Positions 26,037 to 33,980 of a stretch of 64,000 bases of DNA are shown in pieces. This stretch comes from an uncultured Eubacterium sp. (lineage in GTDB: Bacteria; Bacillota; Clostridia; Oscillospirales; Acutalibacteraceae). The notes beneath the pieces were generated by a model, which searched no databases, was not told the origin of the DNA, and saw only the letters and a list, made by a program, of their open reading frames with translations. Both the position numbers and the translations under genes were made by a program. Numbering within the stretch: the stretch's first letter is position 1; each line of letters begins with the position of its first letter. The DNA is taken from NCBI RefSeq assembly GCF_934561735.1, contig NZ_CAKTGT010000003.1, positions 62,001 to 126,000 on the forward strand, given 5' to 3'.

Positions 26037-26462
26037 TTATTTTGATTGCCACATCATTACAAATTCTTTTTCTCCGGTAGTTTCGTCTAATGCTTCGCAC
26101 CTAATTTCAAAGCCTTCTCTTTGATAAAATGATATTGCACGAGTGTTTTTCTGATACACATATAAAGACACTTTTGGTTTCTTATTCTTTATATAATTCA
26201 ACAGCAAACCGCCTATGCCCTGCGATTGATTTTCGGAAGAAACAAAAATGCCCTCAATAAATTCGCTGTTCAGTCCTATAAAGCCTTGTATATTCCGACC
26301 CTCTTCATAAACATAGACTTCAGCCTGCAACAGCATTTCTTTCACTGTTTCAAAATTATTTTTCCAATATTGAGCAGGAACAAAAGAATGCGCCTTTATG
26401 TTTGTGTCCAACCAAATATCAGCAACCCTGTTTAAATCTGCTTTTTGTAATTTTCTAATCAT
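26037..26462 (-). CDS. GNAT-family N-acetyltransferase, YjaB-like
   Basis: 141 residues from ATG at 26462 (MIRKLQKADLNRVADIWLD), with GGAGAG upstream. The acetyl-CoA loop is SSENQSQGIGGLLLNYI. YVYQKNTRAISFYQREGFEI is the usual last part of the fold. The N-terminal DIWLDTNIKAHSFVPAQYW resembles YjaB of Escherichia coli. The acceptor is unknown. Confidence 0.85.
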   Translation of the reverse strand: MIRKLQKADLNRVADIWLDTNIKAHSFVPAQYWKNNFETVKEMLLQAEVYVYEEGRNIQGFIGLNSEFIEGIFVSSENQSQGIGGLLLNYIKNKKPKVSLYVYQKNTRAISFYQREGFEIRCEALDETTGEKEFVMMWQSK

Positions 26463-26539
26463 AAAACAACTCTCCTGGGAATTCAAATTGTTTTTTGCTT
26501 ATTTTAAAATCAGCATACCAAAACATCAATAAACTTACA

Positions 26540-26860
26540 TCAACAAGTTTTTTTCTTTTTAGGTGTCGGGAGTTCGTCATACATTGCGTTGAAAAGTCCT
26601 GTTAAAAACTCTCTGTTGTCGACATTATCCACAAAAAGCATTTCTTTTGCACCGTTATACGGCAATTCATAAACTGTTTCGGGCATATACATAATTGCTG
26701 ATTTAACAGGTTTTACAAGCAATCGGTCATCATAAATACCACCGACAATTTTTCCACGATAATAAATTATAAATTCACCCATCATAGCACGATAAGTAAC
26801 ATCGTCCAAATCCGACAGTTGTTCCAATATAAACTCCAGATATTCTTTACTTGACGCCAT
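26540..26860 (-). CDS. TfoX/Sxy N-terminal-domain protein
   Basis: 106 residues from ATG at 26860 (MASSKEYLEFILEQLSDLDD), with GGAGTCGG upstream. It covers a single TfoX-N domain: MMGEFIIYYRGKIVGGIYDD, then PYNGAKEMLFVDNVDNREFL and a Lys-rich end. The domain is known from the competence regulator Sxy, but stand-alone copies in Firmicutes have no proven role. A degraded copy of its 3' half lies at 28079. Confidence 0.82.
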   Translation of the reverse strand: MASSKEYLEFILEQLSDLDDVTYRAMMGEFIIYYRGKIVGGIYDDRLLVKPVKSAIMYMPETVYELPYNGAKEMLFVDNVDNREFLTGLFNAMYDELPTPKKKKTC

Positions 26861-26874
26861 AAACCGACTCCTAA

Positions 26875-27039
26875 TTAATCTAAGCCCAACCAAAAATCAC
26901 AATCTTTATAAGAATGACTGAATGTAACAGGCAACTCACTTTCGGGCACCTGCCTAAATCCGGCTTTTTGACAGAACTTGATAACATTATAATCACATAT
27001 ATAAATTAAGTCAAATAAAAGGCGGACACATACCCGCAT
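26875..27039 (-). pseudogene. 3' remnant of an acetyltransferase gene
   Basis: A 54-codon frame that ends CDYNVIKFCQKAGFRQVPES ... HSYKDCDFWLGLD. This looks like the last third of a GNAT protein (the V/A-I-K-F-Y-x-K-x-G-F element) with no acetyl-CoA loop before it. No ribosome site precedes the only ATG. Read as decay; the parent family is inferred from one motif. Confidence 0.5.
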
Positions 27040-27076
27040 ACATCAATTTGCGGAGAACTGTGTTCGCCTAAACATT

Positions 27077-27841
27077 TTACCTTTTCTTATACAAAACAAG
27101 TTCGGGATTTGTTCCGTTTTCTTCGTAAGTCGAAATCAAAATAAAATCCATATTGGCAAGAACCCCAAAACACCTGTCGCCTCCGAATTCACATTCAAGC
27201 TGATTGCCGAGATAAGTTGCATTGTCATCCAAAAACTTCACCGATTTGCCGTTTGGAAGCCTGTATTCCAAATTAACATAACTTCCCACAAGTGCATTTA
27301 GTTTTGTCAACTTCGGCATACCGTCAATATTAAGAGCATTAATTTCATCAATCAAGGCAGATTTGAATTCATCAAAAGCACCGTCATCACCGAGTTCTTC
27401 GTAGCGTTTCCAATAATCGAGAGTTGGAAGCATTTGGTGCAAATAAGAACGCACATCATCTGCCGAAAGCTCATCATTAGCCATATTTTTCACACATACT
27501 TCAATCAAGTCATCCATATCGCTGTACATATACTCACCGTCGGCATAACACCACTTGCAATAATTCTCATTCAAAAATCCGTCTTTTTCTCTGCTGATAA
27601 TTTCATCTTCCAACGGCATACCGCAACATTGGCAAATCATTTTTCTCGGCGAGCCGAGAAGCGTATTAATTGACACATCAAACAGCTTTGAAAGAAGTTT
27701 TAATGTTTCGGTATTAGGAACGGTATCACCGTTTTCCCAGCGAGAAACCGCCTGTCTTGTGACAAACACATTTTGAGCAAGTTCATCTTGAGAAAGACCT
27801 GCCTTTGTTCTTAAATTAAAAATAATATTCTTTGTTTCCAT
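27077..27841 (-). CDS. XRE-family regulator with zinc ribbon and C-terminal domain
   Basis: 254 residues from ATG at 27841 (METKNIIFNLRTKAGLSQDE); AAAGGCGGTGA lies 6-8 nt before it. The helix-turn-helix spans about 4-60 (LSQDELAQNVFVTRQAVSRWE). A zinc ribbon follows (MICQCCGMPLEDE ... NYCKWCYADGEY). After about residue 180 there is a region of beta character ending LVLYKKR. Similar HTH plus zinc-ribbon proteins occur in Clostridia. Targets unknown; the adjacent genes are fragments or unknown. Confidence 0.8.
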   Translation of the reverse strand: METKNIIFNLRTKAGLSQDELAQNVFVTRQAVSRWENGDTVPNTETLKLLSKLFDVSINTLLGSPRKMICQCCGMPLEDEIISREKDGFLNENYCKWCYADGEYMYSDMDDLIEVCVKNMANDELSADDVRSYLHQMLPTLDYWKRYEELGDDGAFDEFKSALIDEINALNIDGMPKLTKLNALVGSYVNLEYRLPNGKSVKFLDDNATYLGNQLECEFGGDRCFGVLANMDFILISTYEENGTNPELVLYKKR

Positions 27842-27920
27842 AACATTCACCGCCTTTAAGTTCATTATAATATATCAACGGTTCTTACACAAGCAACACG
27901 TTGTTGCTTTTATGCAAACA

Positions 27921-27944
27921 AAAAGTCCTTTGAGAAAAGGATTT
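27921..27944 (-). terminator. Terminator downstream of the 28-29 kb genes
   Basis: On the minus strand, arms AATCCTTT and AAAGGACT around TCTC are followed by a T-run. It lies between the XRE regulator and the TfoX fragment. Confidence 0.6.
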
Positions 27945-28078
27945 CTTCTCTATCAAACAAAGGGCTGATAAGCCAAAACTTTGTTTAACTAAGACTTTCT
28001 TTAATTTCAATATATTTTCTCTATTTCATATATAGTTCTAATAAATTCTTTATTTGTTTTTCCGGTCGGGTTATCTGT

Positions 28079-28203
28079 CTACTTTTTCTTTTTAAGCTTA
28101 GGTGTCGGCAATTCATCATACATTGCATGAAACAAGCCTGTCAAAAATTCCTTACTATCAACATCTTCTACAAGCAACATTTTCTTTGCCCCATCATTGC
28201 AAA
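28079..28203 (-). pseudogene. Degraded 3' half of a TfoX-N paralogue
   Basis: The frame reads AKKMLLVEDVDSKEFLTGLF then HAMYDELPTPKLKKKK and stop. It is a close copy of the last third of the intact gene at 26540 (KEMLFVDNVDNREFLTGLF). There is no start and no N-terminal half. The upstream edge joins the beginning of an unrelated frame (28168-28251), as if a deletion had fused two gene fragments. Confidence 0.75.
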
Positions 28204-28251
28204 CTCACTATTTAATTTGTCTGTAATCTGTTTTAAGTTTAGTTCTGTCAT
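28168..28251 (-). pseudogene. 5' fragment of an unidentified gene, fused to the TfoX remnant
   Basis: Starting at ATG 28251 with AAAGGATTATA upstream, the frame gives MTELNLKQITDKLNSEFA and then runs out of frame into the TfoX fragment, stopping after 27 residues. It looks like a real translation start whose gene body has been lost. The parent gene is not identified. Confidence 0.4.
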
Positions 28252-28269
28252 TATAATCCTTTCATTCCT

Positions 28270-29031
28270 TTACCCGAAAAATTCTTTCAAATCAACAACA
28301 GAAATGATTTGTTCAGGTTTTATAGAATAAATTGTTCCTTTGCTAATTTTATCATTTGGAAGAATAAATCGATACTCTTGCTCGTTTTTAAAAAATACAT
28401 CTTTACACAATAAAGAACGATACACATATTTTTCCGAAAAACTACATTTCAATCCTCCCTCAACTTTTTGAGGCGGAATATCTTGTGTCAGATACTTAAT
28501 GTACTGAAGGTCATTAGCTTTTCCTTCTGCCGAATCAAGACCATACAAATTAAAATAATTAACCAAACCAGATACACTTTTTGTTCCAATAGTTGCTTTT
28601 ACATTGGCTATAAATTCATCAGGATTTTTTATTATTGCTACTGAATCTGCCTTTGGAAAATGTTGCTTTATATTATCTTTGATTTCTTCCGAAAAATGAA
28701 ACTCAAGCGTTCCATCATCATACAATGTACAATCTTTTTTATAACAAGCAAATAAACAATATACAGGAAATAAATTTGCTGGTTCATAATGTACATGAAA
28801 ACTTCCTCTAAATCCTGAAAATACAATATCATTTGATTCATTATCTATCATCGTCACGTCTTGAGCTTGTATTAAAGAACCACCCTCTAATTTATCGCCT
28901 TGACCTTTAATCAATTCCTTTTCTTCTATTTGTCTGAAATTTAAAGCATTAGAAAAATACATTTCTCCACGGGTCAGTCCTTCCATATGCTCTTTTTCTC
29001 CAAATTTTAATAAGCAGATTATTTTATTCAT
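28270..29031 (-). CDS. DUF2971-like protein of unknown function
   Basis: 253 residues, preceded by GAGGTGCTTTG. The N-terminal LLKFGEKEHMEGLTRGEMYF and C-terminal YVYRSLLCKDVFFKNEQEYR then KGTIYSIKPEQIISV fit the DUF2971 pattern (a conserved 'KY..S..W..E.E.R' late motif before a beta-strand end). DUF2971 genes are common in accessory islands and some defence neighbourhoods, but no activity is known. Base composition is more AT-rich than the flanking housekeeping genes. Family call moderate. Confidence 0.6.
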   Translation of the reverse strand: MNKIICLLKFGEKEHMEGLTRGEMYFSNALNFRQIEEKELIKGQGDKLEGGSLIQAQDVTMIDNESNDIVFSGFRGSFHVHYEPANLFPVYCLFACYKKDCTLYDDGTLEFHFSEEIKDNIKQHFPKADSVAIIKNPDEFIANVKATIGTKSVSGLVNYFNLYGLDSAEGKANDLQYIKYLTQDIPPQKVEGGLKCSFSEKYVYRSLLCKDVFFKNEQEYRFILPNDKISKGTIYSIKPEQIISVVDLKEFFG

Positions 29032-29274
29032 TCAAAGCACCTCAACTCTTTATTATATCCAAGTTAGCTATACTTTCATTATATTGCTTTTAAATGCTAT
29101 AGAAATAAATTTATTTTCATCAATGTATTATAAACACTACCACTTTTATCTCTATTACCTATCAGTCTTTTCGCTCTAACTTTTTGAAACTTTTAATAAC
29201 ACAAAGGCGTATAATGTCAATAGATTTTATAAAAAAAAGTTTAGTTATTTATATATTTGTGGAATATACACAAA

Positions 29275-29300
29275 TAAACCCACTGTAAGTTAGTGGGTTT
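29275..29300 (-). terminator. Terminator after the gene ending at 29320
   Basis: AAACCCACT and AGTGGGTTT arms with a short AACTTAC loop on the minus strand, then TTTATTTG. The surrounding 29032-29319 stretch is AT-rich and holds nothing else recognisable. Confidence 0.75.
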
Positions 29301-29319
29301 GTGTAAAAATGAATTATAA

Positions 29320-30153
29320 TTAAGTGTCAAAATAAGTAAAAGTATCAATCTCCGGTATATATTTAAGTCTATCTTTGTAATAATAGCTTAATAGTTTATC
29401 CGTAAATTTACTTAAAACTTCTTTTCTAAATTGTTCAAAATATAAGAACAATTTAGAGTATGTATCTAAGTATTGTTTTTTAGATTCCTCATCATCTATC
29501 TCATCCCAGCAATAACACCCGGATTCTTGTTTTCTTATTAAATGAATAGTCAAATAACCACATTTTGATTTTTTATGAAATTCATCTATATCAAACAAAT
29601 CATAATCGTACTTTTTGTTATGTTTATCACATAACTCTTTTACTTCTAATTCACACCATATATCAAAATGGTCTCGAAGAGGGTTTTGAGGAAATATTTC
29701 AAACTCATAACTTTTATAATTTACTGAACCAATATATTCTCTTAAACGAGTTTCAATGTCCTTATCTTTTAAATAGATAGAGCTACTATAAGGGCAATGT
29801 ATTACTGCTAAACCAAAAAAAGGTAAATCCATAAATTGAGATTTAAAATTCTCTAAATCACTTATTAATCTCTTTTTAGTTATCTTATTTACAAAATCTT
29901 CCGCTTTAATAACTGGGTCATCAATACTTCTATATCTATTTGGTACAGGAGTCTCTCTTGCTCTTTCTCTAAACTCAAAGTCTCGAATTTTTTGTTGTTC
30001 TTCTTCAGGTAAATCTTCAAACCGTTTTATTTTCTTTTCTCGTTCTCTTCGTTCTTTAAAAAGAAAACTGCTATACTTAAAATCTGAAAAGAATTCTTCA
30101 CAAATCATAAAGACGACCGCAATAATTACAAATAAAAAGCAAAACGCCCCCAT
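29320..30153 (-). CDS. Membrane-anchored protein of unknown function
   Basis: 277 residues with GGAGGATAAAAAA before the ATG. One membrane segment (about 3-18), then a highly charged helical stretch (about 33-70, rich in Glu, Arg, Lys), then a soluble domain with many aromatic residues. No family recognised. It follows the small gene at 30171 by 17 nt, so the two probably form an operon. Composition is AT-rich, suggesting acquired DNA. Confidence 0.6.
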   Translation of the reverse strand: MGAFCFLFVIIAVVFMICEEFFSDFKYSSFLFKERREREKKIKRFEDLPEEEQQKIRDFEFRERARETPVPNRYRSIDDPVIKAEDFVNKITKKRLISDLENFKSQFMDLPFFGLAVIHCPYSSSIYLKDKDIETRLREYIGSVNYKSYEFEIFPQNPLRDHFDIWCELEVKELCDKHNKKYDYDLFDIDEFHKKSKCGYLTIHLIRKQESGCYCWDEIDDEESKKQYLDTYSKLFLYFEQFRKEVLSKFTDKLLSYYYKDRLKYIPEIDTFTYFDT

Positions 30154-30170
30154 ATTTTTTTATCCTCCTT

Positions 30171-30389
30171 TCACATATCTATAACTTCTGTTACTTTAAA
30201 TTTAATACCTTTATCTTTATAAAAATAATTAATATCTTTTATATCGCCAAAAGGATATGGCTGAACTACATTTTGAATTACACCGTCCACAACATCATAT
30301 TCTTTATTCATCTCAATATTGTACTCATTTTCTTTCGGTGCCTCTGTACATAGTATAGTTCCTGTTATACTCTCATAATATTTTCCCAA
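30171..30389 (-). CDS. Small protein of unknown function, TTG start
   Basis: 72 residues if begun at TTG 30389, which has AAGAGGTGATAGA just upstream; another in-frame TTG at 30413 lies inside a palindrome and lacks a ribosome site. Sequence begins M/L-GKYYESITGTILCTEAPK and ends KGIKFKVTEVIDM. No domain recognised. It lies between lysS and the membrane protein at 29320. Confidence 0.5.
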   Translation of the reverse strand: MGKYYESITGTILCTEAPKENEYNIEMNKEYDVVDGVIQNVVQPYPFGDIKDINYFYKDKGIKFKVTEVIDM

Positions 30390-30403
30390 TCTATCACCTC
30401 TTA

Positions 30404-30435
30404 CAATGGGCAACTCCGATCGGAATTGCCCATTG
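30404..30435. repeat. 32-nt near-perfect palindrome after lysS
   Basis: CAATGGGCAA and TTGCCCATTG arms flank TCCGATCGGA, itself a perfect palindrome; only one pair mismatches. It lies 15 nt after the lysS stop. There is no T-run on either side, so it is not a textbook terminator. It may work as a processing hairpin, a factor-dependent terminator or a protein-binding site. Confidence 0.7.
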
Positions 30436-30450
30436 ATTACAGATATAAAA

Positions 30451-32286
30451 TTATTCGTTGATTGGTTTCATTGTCGGGAACAAGAGAACATCACGGATTG
30501 AATAGCTGTCGGTGAGGAGCATAACAAGTCTGTCAATGCCGATACCGAGACCGCCCGTAGGTGGCATACCGTATTCAAGAGCCATAACGAAGTCGTTATC
30601 AATCATATTTGCTTCGTCGTCGCCTGCTTCACGGAGCTTCATTTGAGCCTCAAAACGCTTCATCTGGTCGATTGGGTCATTAAGCTCGCTGTAAGCGTTG
30701 CCGTATTCACCGCCGAGAATGAAAAGCTCAAATCTCTCGGTAAGTACCGGACAATCAGGCTTTCTCTTTGTAAGCGGGCTGACTTCAACAGGATAATCCA
30801 TAATGAATGTTGGCTGTGTGAGATTTTCCTCAACAAATTCCTCGAAGAATGAATTGAGAATATCGCCCCAAGTTGCCTTGCCCGGTGCAATTTCAATATC
30901 CTTTTCCTTTGCGATGGCAATGGCTTTTTCGTCATCGCTCATAAATGAAGCAAAGTCAACACCGCTGTATTCCTTAACTGCGTCAACCATTGTAAGGCGT
31001 CTGAACGGACTTTCAAGGTCAATTTCTGTGCCGTTAAACACAATGTGGAGGCTGTCGCAAACCTCGTTTGCAGCGTTGCGGATGAGAGCCTCTGCAATGT
31101 CCATCATACCGTGATAATCGGTGAATGCCTGATAAAGTTCAATGCAGGTAAATTCAGGATTATGACGAACATCCATACCCTCGTTACGGAAGTTTCTGCC
31201 GATTTCATATACTCTTTCCATACCGCCAACGATAAGACGCTTGAGATAAAGCTCTGTTGCGATACGGAGATACATATCCATATCAAGAGTGTTGTGGTGA
31301 GTGATGAACGGTCTTGCAGCCGCACCGCCCGGAATAGTGTTGAGGATAGGTGTTTCTACCTCAATAAAGCCGAGGTTGTCAAGATATGAACGGATTGAAG
31401 AAATAATCTTTGAACGCTTGATGAAAGTATCCTTTACATCAGGATTCATAATCATATCAAGGTATCTTCTGCGGTATCTTGTGTCTGTGTCGGTAAGACC
31501 GTGGAACTTTTCAGGAAGCGGAAGGAGCGACTTTGAAAGAAGTCTGAGTTCCTTTGCGTGAACAGAAATTTCGCCTGTTCTTGTTTTGAAAACAAAGCCC
31601 TTAATTTCAACAATGTCGCCGATATCCCAAGTTTTGAATTCCTTGAACACTTCCTCGCCGACATCGTTCATTCTTACATAAGCCTGAATTCTGCCGTTTC
31701 TGTCTTGAATATCAATAAAGTTTGCCTTGCCCATATCACGCCAAGTCATAATTCTGCCGGCGATGGTAACATCTTTTTCCTCAAGCTCGTCAAAATTCTC
31801 AACGATTTCGTTTGAGTGATGTGTTTGGGTTGCGATTGTGATTTCAAACGGGTCGTTGCCTGCGTTTTGAAGAGCAGTGAGCTTGTCAATTCGGATTTGC
31901 TTTTGCTCGTTTTCGCTGAGGACAACTTCTGCCATTGTCATCTGTGCGGCATTTGCATTGTTGCCGATTTTTTCGATATTTTCCAAAGCCTCGGCTTCGC
32001 TGTCGGCACTGCCCTCAAGTGCAACAGCACCTGTTTGCAAAAACAAAGTATACTTAACCTTGTCTCCGTCAGCCTCTACCAAATACTTAGGGTTTGTCTT
32101 TTCCTCGTCACCGACAATAGCGTTTTGAACCTTCATACGAGAATTCTTCTTTACTGCCTTGACGCCACGCTTACAGGCATCTTCCTTGTCGAACTCGGGA
32201 GAAGTGCCCATAACCTTTTCGTCTACTATAAATTCAAATGTGAAAGCGCTGTCACCGTGCTTGGTGATTTCAAACTTTCCTGCCAT
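30451..32286 (-). CDS. lysS: Lysyl-tRNA synthetase (class II) with an N-terminal YegP-like extension
   Basis: 611 residues, about 110 more than usual. The ordinary enzyme starts around residue 118 (MAEVVLSENEQKQIRIDKL), with the anticodon-binding OB fold at about 168-270, motif 2 (RNFRNEGMDVRHNPEFT) and motif 3 (GIGIDRLVMLL). The extra part resembles two DUF1508/YegP repeats: GKFEITKHGDSAFTFEFI through KRGVKAVKKNS (about 3-50), and NPKYLVEADGDKVKYTLFL (about 66-84) through LENIEKIGN. No ribosome site precedes Met116 or Met118, so the long form is likely made. It follows greA by 21 nt. Confidence 0.95.
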   Translation of the reverse strand: MAGKFEITKHGDSAFTFEFIVDEKVMGTSPEFDKEDACKRGVKAVKKNSRMKVQNAIVGDEEKTNPKYLVEADGDKVKYTLFLQTGAVALEGSADSEAEALENIEKIGNNANAAQMTMAEVVLSENEQKQIRIDKLTALQNAGNDPFEITIATQTHHSNEIVENFDELEEKDVTIAGRIMTWRDMGKANFIDIQDRNGRIQAYVRMNDVGEEVFKEFKTWDIGDIVEIKGFVFKTRTGEISVHAKELRLLSKSLLPLPEKFHGLTDTDTRYRRRYLDMIMNPDVKDTFIKRSKIISSIRSYLDNLGFIEVETPILNTIPGGAAARPFITHHNTLDMDMYLRIATELYLKRLIVGGMERVYEIGRNFRNEGMDVRHNPEFTCIELYQAFTDYHGMMDIAEALIRNAANEVCDSLHIVFNGTEIDLESPFRRLTMVDAVKEYSGVDFASFMSDDEKAIAIAKEKDIEIAPGKATWGDILNSFFEEFVEENLTQPTFIMDYPVEVSPLTKRKPDCPVLTERFELFILGGEYGNAYSELNDPIDQMKRFEAQMKLREAGDDEANMIDNDFVMALEYGMPPTGGLGIGIDRLVMLLTDSYSIRDVLLFPTMKPINE

Positions 32287-32307
32287 AGTTTTTACCTCTT
32301 ATTTCAA

Positions 32308-32775
32308 TTAGTCGATTGATTTGATTTCAAATTCCAAGTTGCCGATAGGAGCTTCAACAACAACTGTTTCGCCTGCGCTTGCACCGAGAAGTGCCTTGCC
32401 TACCGGGCTTTCATCGGAGATTTTGCCTGCCGACGGATTGCTCTGTGAGAAGCCTACGATTTCGTAAACAAATTCCTGATTGTCTGTTTTGCGAAGAACG
32501 GTTACCTTTGAACCCATAGAAACCTTGTCGCCTGCCGATGAGTCAACGATAACGGCATTTTCAAGCTGATATTCAAGTTCCTGAATTCTTGCTTCAATCT
32601 TTGCCTGTTCCGATTTTGCTTCATCATATTCACTATTTTCACTAAGGTCACCGTATGAGCGGGCAACTTTAAGTTTTTCTGCAATGTCAACTCTGCCTTC
32701 GGTTTTAAGTTGTTCAAGCTCTGCCTCAAGTTCTGCCTTACCTGCCGCAGTCATTGTAAATGTTTTTGCTGCCAT
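32308..32775 (-). CDS. greA: Transcription elongation factor GreA
   Basis: 155 residues: an N-terminal coiled coil (about 1-75) with the acidic tip region DLSENSEYDEAKSEQAKIE, and a C-terminal FKBP-like domain (SNPSAGKISDESPVGKALLG). GreA stimulates transcript cleavage by stalled RNA polymerase. It is the first gene of a greA-lysS operon with a consensus promoter upstream. Confidence 0.96.
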   Translation of the reverse strand: MAAKTFTMTAAGKAELEAELEQLKTEGRVDIAEKLKVARSYGDLSENSEYDEAKSEQAKIEARIQELEYQLENAVIVDSSAGDKVSMGSKVTVLRKTDNQEFVYEIVGFSQSNPSAGKISDESPVGKALLGASAGETVVVEAPIGNLEFEIKSID

Positions 32776-32826
32776 ATTGATAACTCCTTAAATAAAATTT
32801 ATAAAAATATACTTTTTAACTAAATA

Positions 32827-32855
32827 ATTATATATTATATTGTGCACAATGTCAA
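32827..32855 (-). promoter_or_regulatory. Sigma-A promoter of greA-lysS
   Basis: On the minus strand a perfect TTGACA (32850-32855) and a perfect TATAAT (32827-32832) are 17 nt apart, about 50 nt before greA. Confidence 0.88.
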
Positions 32856-33027
32856 CAACAAAAATTTGACGGCGAATTTATTTAAAGTAATAAAAATTAA
32901 TTTTTAAAAAATTTATCCTATTCTGTTCAATATTTACACTATATAGCGCATACATTATGACCGATTAAATGTACCTATGGTTGCAACGGCTGATTTCGTT
33001 CACTAATATGGAAATTACCAAATAAAA

Positions 33028-33034
33028 AAGGAGG
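33028..33034 (+). promoter_or_regulatory. Ribosome binding site placed before a possible ATT start
   Basis: AAGGAGG ends 7 nt before ATT at 33042-33044, the ideal distance. The first ATG in frame is 33072, 37 nt away and without its own site. Either translation begins at ATT, or the original start codon has been lost. Confidence 0.55.
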
Positions 33035-33071
33035 AATTTCTATTACAAGTTACGAATTCAGAAACGACGCA

Positions 33072-33980
33072 ATGTTTCTCAGAAATCAATTCAAAAGCGT
33101 TGGGATGTTTAAGCTTCCGCTTATAAAAAAACAAGAAATCGGTCTTGAAGATGCGAGCCTAATCGGTTATGATAAAATTAATCAAAGTAATGATTACAAA
33201 AGCACAGTACATTTCTTTCTTGACGATTACAGATTTGAAAGCATATATAACAATCCCGAAAAGAAAATTGAAACACTGAAACAATTTAATGCTGTTCTTT
33301 CACCCGATTTCAGTATGTTTGTTGAAATGCCGATTGCTTTGCAGCTTTTCAGCACATTCAAAAACAGATGGGTCGGTGCTTATCTGCAAGAGCAGGGTAT
33401 AAATGTTATCCCAACCGTTCGGTGGGGTGATCTAACAAGTTTTAATTTTTGTTTTGACGGAATTGAAAAAGGTTGTGCAGTTGCAGTTTCAACAATCGGG
33501 GTAAAAAAAGAAAAAGCACATTTTATGCTCGGCTATAATGAAATGCTGAGCCGCATAAAGCCAAGCAAAATTATTTGTTACGGTAAGCCTTTTGATGAAA
33601 TGAAAGGCGATATAATCGAAATTGATTATGCAGAAACAAATAATTTGCGAAATGCAAATAAAAACTTATATATCAAGACCTTTTATGGCTATATCACCGG
33701 AACATGTACAAAGGGCGGTGGTTCCGCTGACGGTCAAAGTTCGGGCAATCCGGAGTCAACAAACAAACTGCCTTCTAAATCAAAACCAAATTCTAAAAAA
33801 ACACTTTATCATAATGGGAAAAAGATAAGAGATCGTTATTATGATAAAAACGGGCGTGCACAAAAAGATATAGACTATACTGATCATGGAAATCCAAAAG
33901 AACACCCCAAAGTGCCACATGAACATAAATGGGATTGGAGCAACCCAAATAAACCAAAAAGGAGTAAAGTTGATGACTAA
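33072..33980 (+). CDS. DUF4417 protein with a toxin-like C-terminal region
   Basis: 302 residues from ATG 33072, or 312 from ATT 33042. The N-terminal ~200 residues match DUF4417: FKLPLIKKQEIG, VLSPDFSMFVEMPIALQLFS, NRWVGAYLQEQGINVIPTVR, FCFDGIEKGCAVAVSTIG, SKIICYGKPFDEM. After a Gly/Ser/Asn/Pro linker comes a basic, His-rich tail (RYYDKNGRAQKDIDYTDHGN, then HPKVPHEHKWDW) of the kind found at the ends of polymorphic toxins. The next gene overlaps the last 8 nt and looks like an immunity gene. DUF4417 has no known activity. The toxin reading is inference. Confidence 0.65.
   Translation: MFLRNQFKSVGMFKLPLIKKQEIGLEDASLIGYDKINQSNDYKSTVHFFLDDYRFESIYNNPEKKIETLKQFNAVLSPDFSMFVEMPIALQLFSTFKNRWVGAYLQEQGINVIPTVRWGDLTSFNFCFDGIEKGCAVAVSTIGVKKEKAHFMLGYNEMLSRIKPSKIICYGKPFDEMKGDIIEIDYAETNNLRNANKNLYIKTFYGYITGTCTKGGGSADGQSSGNPESTNKLPSKSKPNSKKTLYHNGKKIRDRYYDKNGRAQKDIDYTDHGNPKEHPKVPHEHKWDWSNPNKPKRSKVDD

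Noticed and set aside
28168..28251. Remnant of a BREX pglZ gene, suggested by the MTELNLKQITDKLNSEF start
   Set aside because: Seventeen residues are too few to name a family and no other BREX gene is in the window. Kept only as an unidentified fragment.
31932..31941. Internal start of lysS giving a normal-length enzyme
   Set aside because: Met116 and Met118 have no ribosome site upstream, while the first ATG of the long frame opens the YegP-like domain.
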